DNA of 64,000 nucleotides from Nonomuraea glycinis (GTDB lineage Bacteria; Actinomycetota; Actinomycetes; Streptosporangiales; Streptosporangiaceae), in NCBI RefSeq assembly GCF_014646515.1, contig NZ_BMNK01000003.1, forward strand, positions 62,001-126,000, in the 5' to 3' direction. The notes under the pieces are model-generated. The model was not told where the DNA came from and ran no database searches. It saw only the letters and a program-made list of their open reading frames with translations. Shown here piece after piece: positions 1-9,226 of this stretch. The stretch's first letter is position 1; each line of letters starts with the position of its first letter. A program made the position numbers and the translations under genes.

Positions 1-204
1 ACCTGGCTGGGCCACGGGCACACCGCGAAGTGGTATCACGAGCCGTCGACGTTCCCGCTGGGCTCGCAGTACTCGGGGGTCGTCATGCAGGCCGACCCAC
101 CCGGCATGCCGGACATGTCAGGATTCGCGTTCGGGGGTGAGGCCGTACGGTGGCTCTGGCTCTCCCCCGTCACCCACGACGCGCTCGAAGAGCAGCGTCG
201 CTAG
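1..204 (+). CDS. C-terminal end of a suppressor-of-fused-like protein (partial)
   Basis: The reading frame is open from the first base of the window and stops with TAG at 202-204, leaving 67 residues of the C-terminus. The segment has a WLGHGHT stretch, then GSQYSGVVM, then a hydrophobic VRWLWLSPVT stretch near the end. From memory this order resembles the C-terminal part of bacterial suppressor-of-fused (SUFU) domain proteins, which are often found as immunity or uncharacterised proteins. The gene converges on cdsA. The N-terminus is outside the window, so the family call rests on a short stretch and could be wrong. Confidence 0.45.
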   Translation, partial: TWLGHGHTAKWYHEPSTFPLGSQYSGVVMQADPPGMPDMSGFAFGGEAVRWLWLSPVTHDALEEQRR

Positions 205-231
205 CCGGAGCTCGCCGCACGGACGTCTTCG

Positions 232-277
232 GACGAACGGTCCTGGACGCACCTCGCTAGACGAACGTTCCTGGACG
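232..277. repeat. Two-copy 18 bp direct repeat between convergent genes
   Basis: The 18-mer GACGAACGGTCCTGGACG at 232-249 recurs at 260-277 with one mismatch, a 28 bp period. It fills most of the 80 bp between the two convergent genes. No function is evident. Confidence 0.6.
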
Positions 278-284
278 AACAACG

Positions 285-1124
285 TCAGACGAACAGCGCC
301 AGCAGCATCCAGACCGGCACCAGCGTAGTGATCAGCGAGTCCAGCCGGTCCATCAGCCCGCCATGACCCGGCAGGATCGTGCCCAGGTCCTTGATGCCGA
401 GATCCCGCTTGATCATCGACTCGATCAGGTCGCCCACCGTGGCCAGCGCCGCGACGAGCACGCCGATCACGGCCCCCTGCCACAGCTCACCGCCCAGGCG
501 CCACGTCATCAGCCACGCCCCGACGGCGACACAGGCGATGACGGACCCGGCGAACCCCTCCCAGGTCTTCTTCGGGCTGATCACGCTCATCTTGTGCCGG
601 CCGAACAGCACCCCCGCGATGTAACCGCCGATGTCACTGGCCACGGTCACCGCGATGAACAGGACCACCCGATCGGCCCCGTCGTCAGGGGCCAGCAGCA
701 ACGCCACGAACCCGGCCAGTAACGCCGGATAGAACAGGACGAAGACCGAGGCCGTCCCATCACGGACATAACCATCGGTACCGGCGGCGAACATCCGCCA
801 GATCAGCAGCACGAACGCGAACACCACGAACGTGCCGAGCAACCAATCCGCCCCGCCCCAGTAGGCGCCCGCCTGCATGGCCGCCAGCCCGAGCAGCGTC
901 GGCACCACGGGCACCTGGATGCCGCGAGTCTCGAACGCCCGGATCATCTCCACCACGCCGACACCCACCGCGCCCACGACCACCAGGAGGAAAATCTCCT
1001 TGATCGTATAAACGGAGATGATGACCGAGGCGCCGAGTCCCACCCCCACCGCGATCGCGGCAGGCAGGTTTCGGCCGGTACGGCCGCCGCCGTTCGGTCC
1101 GGTGCCAGCCGTACGTTCTTCCAC
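285..1124 (-). CDS. cdsA: Phosphatidate cytidylyltransferase (CDP-diacylglycerol synthase)
   Basis: CdsA makes CDP-diacylglycerol from phosphatidic acid and CTP, the branch point for membrane phospholipids. The 279-residue protein has about eight hydrophobic membrane segments. It carries the family signature near the C-terminus: KRDLGIKDLG followed by ILPGHGGLMDRLDS, with the conserved acidic and glycine residues intact. The first 20 residues are hydrophilic. It is the last gene of the rpsB-tsf-pyrH-frr-cdsA series on this strand, a very common order in bacteria. A hairpin lies between it and frr, so its expression may depend on partial read-through. Confidence 0.95.
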   Translation of the reverse strand: MEERTAGTGPNGGGRTGRNLPAAIAVGVGLGASVIISVYTIKEIFLLVVVGAVGVGVVEMIRAFETRGIQVPVVPTLLGLAAMQAGAYWGGADWLLGTFVVFAFVLLIWRMFAAGTDGYVRDGTASVFVLFYPALLAGFVALLLAPDDGADRVVLFIAVTVASDIGGYIAGVLFGRHKMSVISPKKTWEGFAGSVIACVAVGAWLMTWRLGGELWQGAVIGVLVAALATVGDLIESMIKRDLGIKDLGTILPGHGGLMDRLDSLITTLVPVWMLLALFV

Positions 1125-1140
1125 AGAGTCTCTCCAGAGC

Positions 1141-1170
1141 CACGGCCCCCGCCTTCAGGCGAGGGCCGTG
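1141..1170 (-). terminator. Hairpin between frr and cdsA
   Basis: A 13 bp stem (1141-1153 with 1158-1170) closes a 4 nt loop. The only imperfect pair is C/A on the plus strand, which becomes a G-U wobble in minus-strand RNA, so the structure is best as a minus-strand transcript. It lies just after frr. There is no T-tract, as is common for actinobacterial terminators. Confidence 0.65.
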
Positions 1171-1181
1171 CGGCGGGCCAC

Positions 1182-1739
1182 TCAGACCTCGAGCAGCTCG
1201 GCTTCCTTGTGCTTCAGCAGCTCGTCGATCTTCGCGACGTGCTTCTGGGTGATGTCGTCGAGCTCCTTCTCAGCACGCCGGACCTCGTCCTCACCCGCCT
1301 CGCCATCCTTGATCATCTTGTCGAGGATCTCCTTGGCGGAGCGGCGGATGTTGCGCACCGACACCTTGGCGGCCTCACCCTTGTTCCGGGCGACCTTGAT
1401 GTACTCCTTGCGGCGGTCCTCCGAAAGCTCGGGGAACGACACACGGATCACCTGGCCGTCGTTACCGGGGTTGACGCCGAGGTCGGAGTCGCGGATCGCC
1501 CTCTCGATCGCGGCCATCGAGCCCTTGTCGTAAGGCTGAATGATGATCATGCGAGCCTCGGGCACGTGGAACGAGGCCAACTGCTGGATCGGCGTCTGCG
1601 TACCGTAATACTCGGCGCTGATCTTGTTGAACATCGAGGGGGTGACCCGGCCCGTCCGAATGCTCGCGAAGTCTTCCTTCGCCACCGAAACGGCCTTGTC
1701 CATCTTCTCCTCGGCTTCGAGGAGGGTTTCGTCGATCAC
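1182..1739 (-). CDS. frr: Ribosome recycling factor
   Basis: RRF works with EF-G to split post-termination ribosomes. The protein is 185 residues, the normal length. It opens with [17 protein letters not shown], followed by [17 protein letters not shown] and later [15 protein letters not shown], all typical RRF blocks of the three-helix bundle and hinge. The gene sits directly after pyrH on the same strand with a gap of about 40 bp, the usual pyrH-frr pairing. The start is ATG. A hairpin follows the stop codon. Confidence 0.97.
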   Translation of the reverse strand: MIDETLLEAEEKMDKAVSVAKEDFASIRTGRVTPSMFNKISAEYYGTQTPIQQLASFHVPEARMIIIQPYDKGSMAAIERAIRDSDLGVNPGNDGQVIRVSFPELSEDRRKEYIKVARNKGEAAKVSVRNIRRSAKEILDKMIKDGEAGEDEVRRAEKELDDITQKHVAKIDELLKHKEAELLEV

Positions 1740-1782
1740 AGCGGCTCCCTGTCTACTAGCTGGCGGTATCGGGCTCGCGCCC

Positions 1783-2613
1783 TCATTTGCCTGCGGGACT
1801 CACCAGCGTGCCGATTTTCTCACCGCGGACCGCTCGCAGGATGTTGCCCTCACCCATGAGGTCGAAGACCACGATCGGCAGGTCGTTGTCCTTGCACAGG
1901 CTGATCGCGGTGGCATCCATGACCGCGAGGTCACGCATCAGCACCTCGCCGTAATCAAGATGGTCGAAGCGCACCGCGTCGGGGTTCTTGCGTGGGTCGG
2001 AGTCGTAGATCCCGTCCACCTGGGTTCCCTTGAGCAACGCCTCGGCGCCGATCTCCAGGGCTCGCTGGGACGCCGCGGTGTCGGTGGAGAAGTACGGCGA
2101 CCCCAGGCCCGCGCCGAAGATCACCACACGCCCCTTCTCCAGATGCCTGATCGCCCTGCGCGGCAGGAACGGCTCGGCGACCTGCTGCATGGTGATGGCC
2201 GTCTGGACCCGGGTCTCGATGCCCCGCCGCTCAAGGAAGTCCTGCAGCGCGAGACAGTTGATGACCGTCCCCAGCATCCCCATGTAGTCGGCCCTGGCCC
2301 GGTCCATGCCGCCCTGAGACAGCGTCGCGCCGCGGAACATGTTGCCGCCGCCGACCACCACCGAGACCTGCACGCCCTCGCGCACCGCCTCGGCGATCGA
2401 ATCGGCCAGGTGGTCCACCACGGCCGGATCGATGCCCAGCGGGTCGCCGCCGGCGAACGCCTCGCCCGACAGCTTCAACATCACCCGCTTCCAGCGCAGC
2501 GGACTCTGGTAGGGCACCGGGTCTGACTGGCTCGGCTCGTTCGGGGACTCGTTCGGGGTCTGGTTCGGGGACGGAGAGTCCGCCGACGTGGCGGGCTCCT
2601 GGCTGTCCTGCAC
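1783..2613 (-). CDS. pyrH: UMP kinase
   Basis: PyrH phosphorylates UMP to UDP for pyrimidine nucleotide supply. The amino-acid-kinase fold is clear: [13 protein letters not shown] at the start of the domain, then [25 protein letters not shown], and the late block [23 protein letters not shown] chose the GTG at 2613 because AGGGAGG lies just upstream. The frame stays open further up but would run into tsf. This start gives 276 residues, including an unusual 35-40 residue Ser/Pro/Asn-rich extension with [12 protein letters not shown] repeats before the kinase domain. A start nearer the domain cannot be excluded. Confidence 0.95.
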   Translation of the reverse strand: MQDSQEPATSADSPSPNQTPNESPNEPSQSDPVPYQSPLRWKRVMLKLSGEAFAGGDPLGIDPAVVDHLADSIAEAVREGVQVSVVVGGGNMFRGATLSQGGMDRARADYMGMLGTVINCLALQDFLERRGIETRVQTAITMQQVAEPFLPRRAIRHLEKGRVVIFGAGLGSPYFSTDTAASQRALEIGAEALLKGTQVDGIYDSDPRKNPDAVRFDHLDYGEVLMRDLAVMDATAISLCKDNDLPIVVFDLMGEGNILRAVRGEKIGTLVSPAGK

Positions 2614-2665
2614 GGCGGCGGCCTCCCTCTCTAGGCGGTTCGATGGGTCGGAAATTCGCTCAAGC

Positions 2666-3499
<834 letters not shown>

Positions 3500-3680
3500 T
3501 GCTTTTTCCTTGTGGGATTTCGTCGTGGATCGGGTGGGCGCCGGGATCCGGGCCCACCCTCTGTTGGTACGACACCGCGTGCCGTACAGGAAGCTCTTAC
3601 TCGACCTGAGGCTGCGATTCGTACGATCCGAGCCCGGAGGCCCTTGACCGCTGGAACCCGCGTCTCCGGCTTACACTGAC

Positions 3681-3763
3681 CACTGGCCACTGGCCACTGG
3701 CCTGTAGGTGGCCCCTTGCCTTCGGACCCGGCCTGCCCTGCCGTCGGGCCTGCCCTGCCGTCG
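3681..3763. repeat. Short tandem repeats in the rpsB-tsf spacer
   Basis: The 420 bp spacer 3500-3919 holds no convincing gene. It contains three copies of the heptamer CACTGGC (3681-3701) and two perfect copies of the 17-mer GGCCTGCCCTGCCGTCG (3730-3746 and 3747-3763). The rpsB terminator hairpin lies at its right end. I could not pick out a convincing tsf promoter. Confidence 0.8.
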
Positions 3764-3861
3764 CTGAGCCCTGCCCGCGCCGCTGACGTCCTGGTTTGAC
3801 TGGACCCTGCGGCCCGGCCTTGCCCCTCGCCGTCGTACCGGACTCGGCCCGTCCGAGGCAT

Positions 3862-3895
3862 GTCCGTGGCTCGGGTTTCACCCCGAGCCACGGAC
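3862..3895 (-). terminator. Strong terminator hairpin after rpsB
   Basis: A perfect 14 bp stem (3862-3875 with 3882-3895) closes a 6 nt loop, about 25 bases past the rpsB stop. No T-tract follows. This is the most stable hairpin in the left part of the window and should end most rpsB transcripts. Confidence 0.8.
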
Positions 3896-3919
3896 GCCCC
3901 GGACCATGGCGCGAGATCG

Positions 3920-4858
3920 TCAGGCCTGCTGCGGGGTCTCGTCCTCGGCCTTGACCTCGGTCTCGTCCTCAGCCTTCGCCTCGGCGGGAGCCTCGGCGGG
4001 AGCCTCGACCTCAGCCTCGGCGGGAGCCTCAGCGGCAGCCTCGGCCGGAGCCTCGGTCACGGTCTCAGCGGCGGCCTGCTCGCCGGTGCCCTGCTCGATG
4101 AGCTCGCGCTCCCACTCGGCCAGCGGCTCGGCCGCGGCCGGCTTCTCGTCGCCGCGAGCGGCACCCGAACGAGCCATCAGACCAGCGGCGACACCATCGG
4201 CGACCACCCTGGTGAGCAGGCCGACGGCGCGGATGGCGTCGTCGTTGCCCGGGATCGGGTAGTCGACCTCGTCGGGGTCGCAGTTGGTGTCGAGGATCGC
4301 GACGACCGGGATGCCAAGCTTCTTGGCCTCGCTGATCGCGATGTGCTCCTTCTTGGTGTCCACGATCCACACCGCGCTGGGCACGCGGCCCATGTCGCGG
4401 ATGCCGCCGAGGGTGCGCTCAAGCTTGTCCTTCTCGCGCCGGCGCATGAGGAGCTCCTTCTTCGTGAGCCCCGAAGCGGCGACGTTGTCGAAGTCGAGCT
4501 CCTCGAGCTCCTTCAGACGCTGAAGCCTCTTGTGCACGGTGGAGAAGTTGGTGAGCATGCCACCCAGCCAGCGCTGGTTCACGTACGGCATGCCGACCCG
4601 AGCGGCCTGCTCGGCGATGGCCTCCTGGGCCTGCTTCTTGGTGCCGATGAACAGGATCGTGCCGCCGTGGGCGACGGTCTCCTTGACGAAGTCGTACGCA
4701 CGGTCGATGAACGACAGCGACTTCTGCAAGTCGATGATGTAGATGCCGTTGCGCTCGGTGAAGATGAAGCGCTTCATCTTCGGGTTCCAGCGCCGAGTCT
4801 GGTGCCCGAAGTGGACACCGCTCTCGAGGAGCTGTCGCATGGTTACGACGGGGGCCAT
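3920..4858 (-). CDS. rpsB: 30S ribosomal protein S2
   Basis: S2 is a structural protein of the 30S subunit. The chosen ATG at 4858 has GGAGG 8 bases upstream and gives the typical opening [20 protein letters not shown], then [16 protein letters not shown]. An open extension of 49 codons upstream is leader sequence, not protein. The product is 312 residues. The last 70 or so form an Ala/Glu/Pro-rich acidic tail of EAPAEA-type repeats, common on actinobacterial S2 and probably disordered. Confidence 0.97.
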   Translation of the reverse strand: MAPVVTMRQLLESGVHFGHQTRRWNPKMKRFIFTERNGIYIIDLQKSLSFIDRAYDFVKETVAHGGTILFIGTKKQAQEAIAEQAARVGMPYVNQRWLGGMLTNFSTVHKRLQRLKELEELDFDNVAASGLTKKELLMRRREKDKLERTLGGIRDMGRVPSAVWIVDTKKEHIAISEAKKLGIPVVAILDTNCDPDEVDYPIPGNDDAIRAVGLLTRVVADGVAAGLMARSGAARGDEKPAAAEPLAEWERELIEQGTGEQAAAETVTEAPAEAAAEAPAEAEVEAPAEAPAEAKAEDETEVKAEDETPQQA

Positions 4859-4914
4859 GTGCTGGTCCTCCAGGTCTGGGCGCCCATGATTCGGGCGCGA
4901 TTCTCGGTTGTGTC

Positions 4915-4936
4915 GCGACAGCCGGCGGGCTGTCGC
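4915..4936 (-). promoter_or_regulatory. Hairpin in the rpsB 5' leader
   Basis: A perfect 9 bp stem (GCGACAGCC at 4915-4923 with its complement at 4928-4936) and a 4 nt loop lie about 57-78 bases before the rpsB start. The leader region 4859-5177 has no gene. It also holds a smaller dyad, ACCTGA-CCGT-TCAGGT, at 5062-5077. Ribosomal protein leaders are often autoregulated, but whether this hairpin is involved is inference. Confidence 0.45.
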
Positions 4937-5177
4937 CCTGATGCCCCGGAACCGCTCCAGCCAGGCCGTGGCCTGGACCGAAGGTGCGATCCCTGGACGG
5001 GGCATGCGAAGTCGGCCTGCGAAGACAGGCCACCGAAAAGTCTACCTCCCACACGAGCCCCACCTGACCGTTCAGGTCAACCAGCGCGCCACCCCCGCAA
5101 ATCCCCCGCGCCCCAGACGTAGTGATCCCGAATCGGCTGGGATCGAGGTTCGACACGTGGACGGTTCGCTCTGACGC

Positions 5178-5801
5178 TCACCCGTCGGGGCCGGCACCGT
5201 GATCTTCGCTGGGCAGCCCGGGGATCGGCCGCTTGGCGTGCGGGAACAGGTTCACCTGCGCCTCTGCCACCCTCGCCCCGGGCGGCGCGTCCTCCTCGCT
5301 GCGGTAACGAGCCCGGTACGGCGCCAGCAGCTTCTCGATCTCTTCGCTGAGCCGCGCCATCTCCGTCGTGTCGAGCCGCAGCAAAGTCCGGTCGAACCGG
5401 GTCACATCACGCCACTCATCGGGCTCCTGCGCAACGGCGGCCAAGGCTCGTTCCAGTTCGCCGTCGGCGTCCCTGCGCACTGCCCGGATCAGCAGATTCT
5501 TCGCCTCACGGACATCCGGCTGATCACCCGGAGCGACGCCGATCACCAGCCGTCTGTCCGTGGCCCTCCACAGCCGCTCACGAGCATCGCTCCTGGGCGG
5601 CGCATCCTCCACGAACCCGTACTTGGCCAGCATCCGCAAGTGATAGCTGGCCGCGCTCGGCGTGATCCCAGCGATCTCGGCCACCTCGGTAGCGGTGGCG
5701 CTGCCGTCGGCTCCAAGCCGGTTCAGAATCGCCAGTCTGGCCGGATGAGCGAGAGCCCGCATCGCTTTGGGATCAGTGAGCCCATCCCTGTCCTGCTCCA
5801 T
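5178..5801 (-). CDS. ArsR-family winged-helix transcriptional regulator
   Basis: This is a 207-residue DNA-binding protein. Its N-terminal winged-helix domain covers roughly residues 8-75: ALAHPARLAILNRLGADG, then TATEVAEIAGITPSAASYHL as the recognition region, then a wing. The C-terminal half has heptad-like charged helices that may dimerise or bind ligand. No cysteine pair typical of metal sensors is visible. I chose the ATG at 5801 because a longer frame up to 5867 would place two clear operators inside the coding sequence. It is divergent from an MFS exporter, which it probably represses along with itself. Confidence 0.85.
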   Translation of the reverse strand: MEQDRDGLTDPKAMRALAHPARLAILNRLGADGSATATEVAEIAGITPSAASYHLRMLAKYGFVEDAPPRSDARERLWRATDRRLVIGVAPGDQPDVREAKNLLIRAVRRDADGELERALAAVAQEPDEWRDVTRFDRTLLRLDTTEMARLSEEIEKLLAPYRARYRSEEDAPPGARVAEAQVNLFPHAKRPIPGLPSEDHGAGPDG

Positions 5802-5829
5802 GCGCCAAAGGTACCCGGACACACATCGT

Positions 5830-5868
5830 GAAGGATTGCCTTCATAACTCCGAAGGATTACCTTCATA
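5830..5868. promoter_or_regulatory. Twin operator in the ArsR/MFS divergent region
   Basis: Two copies of GAAGGATTRCCTTCATA (5830-5846 and 5852-5868) lie 22 bp apart, about two helical turns. Each copy contains the dyad GAAGG-N4-CCTTC. A further TTATGAAG follows. The position between the two divergent genes fits an autoregulated operator for the ArsR-type protein. Confidence 0.75.
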
Positions 5869-5956
5869 GTTATGAAGCATCTCTTTCATATCTTGGTGAC
5901 CGACCCCGGCCATCGCCTCACCTCGGGCGACACCTCCCAGGCGCACTGAGGAATCC

Positions 5957-7273
5957 ATGACTCCTCACCCTCCACGCCCGAACCATCCGGCCTTGAACAC
6001 ACCCGAGCCCCTCCACGCCGTCCCCCTACGCAAGCAGCGCGACTACCGCCTGCTCTGGTCGGCCCGCACGATCTCGATCACCGGCTCCGAGGTGTCCAAG
6101 CTCGCCGTCCCCTTGACCGCGGTCACCCTGCTGGCCGCCTCCCCGTCCGAGATGGGCCTCCTGACGGCCGCGTCCTTCGTGCCCGCCTTGCTGTTCGGCC
6201 TCCACTCAGGCGTGCTCGCCGACCGGCTGGCCCGCCACCGGCCGCTGATGATCGCCTGCGAGCTGGTCGCCGCGGCAGCAGCCGCGTCGGTCCCGCTGGC
6301 CTGGCTTCTCGGCGGCCTGAACGTAACCTGGCTCATCATCGTGGCCCTGATCATCGGTACCGCCGGAGTGATGTTCAGAGCCGCGAACTTTCCGCACATA
6401 GCCGCGGTCGTCCCGCCAGAGCAGCGAACAGATGCCATGGCCGGTTTCAACGCCTCCTACTCAGTCGCCTCGGTCAGCGGCCCGGGACTCGCCGGCCTGC
6501 TGGTGCAGACACTCACGGCACCTTTCGCCGTGCTCGCGGAGGCCCTGTCCTTCCTGACATCAGCCCTGCTCCTGCGCGCTATCCGTACCCCGGAGAAGAA
6601 CGAGCCGGCCCCCTCCCACGGCATGTGGCGCGACGTCGTGGAGGGGCTGCGTGCCAGCGCCACCCATCCGGTCCTGCGCGCCCTGCTGGGCGCAGGCGTG
6701 ACCATCAACTTCTTCGCCATGGCGTACACGGCTGTGTACATGCTCTACATGCTGAAGACCCTGGACATCCCTCAGTTGATGATCGGCATACTCATCGCGC
6801 TCAGCGGCCTCGGCGGCCTGCTGGGCGCCTGGTCCACCGCCCGCCTGGCCAAGCGGTACGGCGAGAACCGGATCCTGCTCGTCTCCGTGCTGTTCTTTCC
6901 CATCGAGATCCTGGCGGTAGGCCTCCTGGACGGGCCGCTCTGGTGGAAGCTCTCGGTCCTCGCCCTGACAGGCACGATCACCGGCGGCATCGTCGTCGCC
7001 TTCGCCACCTGCATGGGCGCCATCGTCCTTCGCGACGCCACCCCCCAGTTGAGAGGCCGCGTCAACGCCACCATGACCTTCGCCGTCCAGGGCGTCATGG
7101 CCCTGGGCGGCGTGACCGGCGGCTTTCTCGCCGAACTGCTCGGCCTACGCCCGGTCATCCTCATCTGCGCGGCCGGCATCGCCATGAGCACCATCTGGAT
7201 CTGGACTTCGCCCCTGCGCCGACTTCCACCCGCGAGCGAAGACGAGCTCACGAACAACAGAATCTACCGCTAG
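5957..7273 (+). CDS. MFS transporter, drug or siderophore exporter type
   Basis: This is a 438-residue major facilitator protein with about 12 hydrophobic segments, which exports small molecules by proton antiport. Motif A is visible after the second segment as GVLADRLARHRPLM. Near the N-terminus RQRDYRLLWSARTISITGSEVSKLAVPL is typical of the enterobactin-exporter-like (MFS_3) group, with LRKQRDYRLLWS as the usual lead-in. The ATG at 5957 has GAGGA just upstream. It is divergent from the ArsR-type regulator and its twin operator, so it is probably induced by the exported compound. The substrate cannot be told from sequence. Confidence 0.88.
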   Translation: MTPHPPRPNHPALNTPEPLHAVPLRKQRDYRLLWSARTISITGSEVSKLAVPLTAVTLLAASPSEMGLLTAASFVPALLFGLHSGVLADRLARHRPLMIACELVAAAAAASVPLAWLLGGLNVTWLIIVALIIGTAGVMFRAANFPHIAAVVPPEQRTDAMAGFNASYSVASVSGPGLAGLLVQTLTAPFAVLAEALSFLTSALLLRAIRTPEKNEPAPSHGMWRDVVEGLRASATHPVLRALLGAGVTINFFAMAYTAVYMLYMLKTLDIPQLMIGILIALSGLGGLLGAWSTARLAKRYGENRILLVSVLFFPIEILAVGLLDGPLWWKLSVLALTGTITGGIVVAFATCMGAIVLRDATPQLRGRVNATMTFAVQGVMALGGVTGGFLAELLGLRPVILICAAGIAMSTIWIWTSPLRRLPPASEDELTNNRIYR

Positions 7274-7416
7274 GTCCCGCCTTCACTTCTCGCTCTGCTG
7301 GCGCACGGAAAAGGGTCGCCGATGACGCTGCTCCTGCCGGCCATCACGCGATAATACCTGGACAAAGGTTATTCAATGGCACGCTTCGGATGATTCTCTG
7401 CGGGAAGGCCTTTCGC

Positions 7417-7692
7417 ATGACCAACGATTATGGGCCCACTGCCGATGACCTGCTGCATCACGCCCAAAAGTTCCTTCAACTGGCGACCCTGCTCAAATAC
7501 GACAAGGACTTCGAGGGGAAGTTCAGCGCCGCCAGTCGCATGGGCGACGAGGAACAGGTGCAGAGCCTGCTCGCGCCGCTAGGAATGAAGGGGGTGACAG
7601 TCATGGCGGAAGGCGTTCGTCACAGCCCCGGGGTGTGCGAACACTGCTGGACCTATCAAGGCAAGCAACACTGTATGCCCATCTGCAGGTAG
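7417..7692 (+). CDS. Small protein with a cysteine-rich C-terminus, unrecognised
   Basis: I do not recognise this family. The ATG at 7417 has GGAAGG 8 bases upstream and gives 91 residues. The first two thirds look helical and acidic (PTADDLLHHAQKFLQLATLL, then SRMGDEEQVQSLLAPLG). The last 20 residues are very different: all four cysteines of the protein are here, as CEHC, then HC, then PIC, ending in Arg. A helical leader-like part followed by a short Cys/His/Trp-rich tail is the layout of some peptide natural-product precursors, but no modifying enzyme lies nearby. A zinc-binding or disulfide-bonded tail is the alternative. Confidence 0.6.
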   Translation: MTNDYGPTADDLLHHAQKFLQLATLLKYDKDFEGKFSAASRMGDEEQVQSLLAPLGMKGVTVMAEGVRHSPGVCEHCWTYQGKQHCMPICR

Positions 7693-7787
7693 CGAATTAC
7701 ATTCGCTGGAGCAACCATGGCTCTGGCGCTTGACCAGTCGCAACCCTACCGCCACGATCCCTGGGTGCCGCGCCATCGTCGGATCAC

Positions 7788-7826
7788 TTATCCACAGACA
7801 GCTGATGCTCCATTGATTCATCCACA
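7788..7826. other. DnaA-box-like pair in a gene-free stretch
   Basis: The spacer between the small Cys-rich gene and the M23-type gene (7693-8123) has no convincing gene. It holds a perfect TTATCCACA at 7788-7796 and a one-mismatch copy, TCATCCACA, at 7818-7826, 30 bp apart in the same orientation. Two boxes alone do not make an origin and the match may be chance. Confidence 0.35.
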
Positions 7827-8123
7827 GAATCGCGTTCGCCTCAGTTCGCCATCCGGCGTGCGCCACATACTCCCCGCATGTACGTTGCCCCAGCCTCCGA
7901 CAACGCCTCCCGTCGCCTTGCAGGCTGCTCCTCCCGCCCCTATCAGAGACCCGGCTTCCACTGCGCTTCACCCAGCCACCACAACGCCATTACGAACCAG
8001 CACGCCAAAGCACTCATAACCATATTTCGTACTGTGTTCCCTTATTTCCTCACAAACCACCCTTTCTCCCTCACGACAAGACGTGATCGCCTCTCGTTCG
8101 AGTCCCGAATTCGCGTCATCGTG

Positions 8124-9128
8124 ATGGCCACTACCCTCCTGATCGTTTCCTCCCTCCTCTCCCCGATCCCAGCGATGTCAGCAACGCCCGTAACGGCGGC
8201 ACCCTCAACCTGGCAGTGGCCTCTCAACGGATCTCCGCGAATCCTGCGCCGCTTCGCCCCGCCGCCCGAACCATGGCTGACCGGCCACCGCGGCGTCGAC
8301 CTCGCCGCGACCGTCGCAGCCCCCGTCCTGGCCGCAGGTCAAGGCACCATCGGCTACGCCGGCTCGGTAGGTGGTCGAGGCGTCGTCACCGTGGACCATC
8401 CGGGCGGCCTGCGCACGACCTATCTCCCAGTCGCCGCCGCAGTACGACCGGGCGATGCGGTCTCCCCAGGCGACCATCTGGGCATCGTCGAGCCGGGTTC
8501 CCCCCACTGTCCTGAGTCCTGCCTGCACTGGGGACTTCGCAGGGCCTCGGCTTACCTGGATCCCCTACTGCTGCTGGGGCGCGCCCGCATCCGCCTCTTG
8601 CCGTACTGGCACGCAATGCCGCCCCCGACTATCACCCCAACCCCACCGACCGCCACCTCCACGCCCGCTCCTAGCCCTCACCGCCCCTTGGACGATCACA
8701 CACGTGGCCGCGGTGATCTCGCGGGTGACGCTGCCGCCCCGGTCGAGGTCGCGCGTCTCGACGAAAAGAAGCGGCCTTCACACCAACCCCTCGCCCCCGC
8801 CAAGCCAGTGCGGCACCACACCCCCGCCCCTGTCGCAGCACTCGGCCATTTCTCGCCGCGCTCCGCCGCGACCCCCATGCTCTCCGCCCTCGGCATCGCG
8901 GCACTCCTGGCCGTGCTGATTCTGCTCACCCTGCTCCGCTACCTGATGCGCCCGAACAGATCCCCACGTGATCCAGTAGGCGGGAGACACTCCGCTAGAA
9001 GCGATCACCCGGCCATGACAGACGACCGCTGCCATACGACAGGTCAGCACCGAAAGCCCCCGACGCAGACGGCCACGCCGAAAGTGAGCCCGACCACCGG
9101 CGAAGCACGCCGAACAGCGCACCACTGA
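8124..9128 (+). CDS. Exported M23 (LytM-like) peptidase-domain protein
   Basis: An N-terminal hydrophobic segment (TTLLIVSSLLSPIPAMSA) serves as a signal peptide. An M23 domain follows at about residues 30-150: GHRGVDLAA supplies the first zinc ligands and SCLHWGLRR is the usual late motif. Two normal active-site elements are altered: the late H-x-H is C-L-H, and the Y-x-H element reads TYLPV. Hydrolase activity is therefore uncertain and a peptidoglycan-binding role is possible. A Pro/Thr-rich linker, one membrane segment near residue 260 (LGIAALLAVLILLTLL) and a basic tail follow. The start is uncertain: the frame is open upstream and no clear Shine-Dalgarno is seen. Confidence 0.75.
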   Translation: MATTLLIVSSLLSPIPAMSATPVTAAPSTWQWPLNGSPRILRRFAPPPEPWLTGHRGVDLAATVAAPVLAAGQGTIGYAGSVGGRGVVTVDHPGGLRTTYLPVAAAVRPGDAVSPGDHLGIVEPGSPHCPESCLHWGLRRASAYLDPLLLLGRARIRLLPYWHAMPPPTITPTPPTATSTPAPSPHRPLDDHTRGRGDLAGDAAAPVEVARLDEKKRPSHQPLAPAKPVRHHTPAPVAALGHFSPRSAATPMLSALGIAALLAVLILLTLLRYLMRPNRSPRDPVGGRHSARSDHPAMTDDRCHTTGQHRKPPTQTATPKVSPTTGEARRTAHH

Positions 9129-9226
9129 CCGCTTACACACCACCGCACGAGCGGATGAACGCACCGGCGTGGAACGATCATGCGGACCCGCCGACCACCC
9201 GCCCCAGTCATACGCGGCGGCAGATC

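Noticed and set aside
7788..7826. Replication origin suggested by two DnaA-box-like sites
   Set aside because: Only two boxes are present, with no dnaA, dnaN or larger box cluster and no AT-rich unwinding region, so it does not support an origin.
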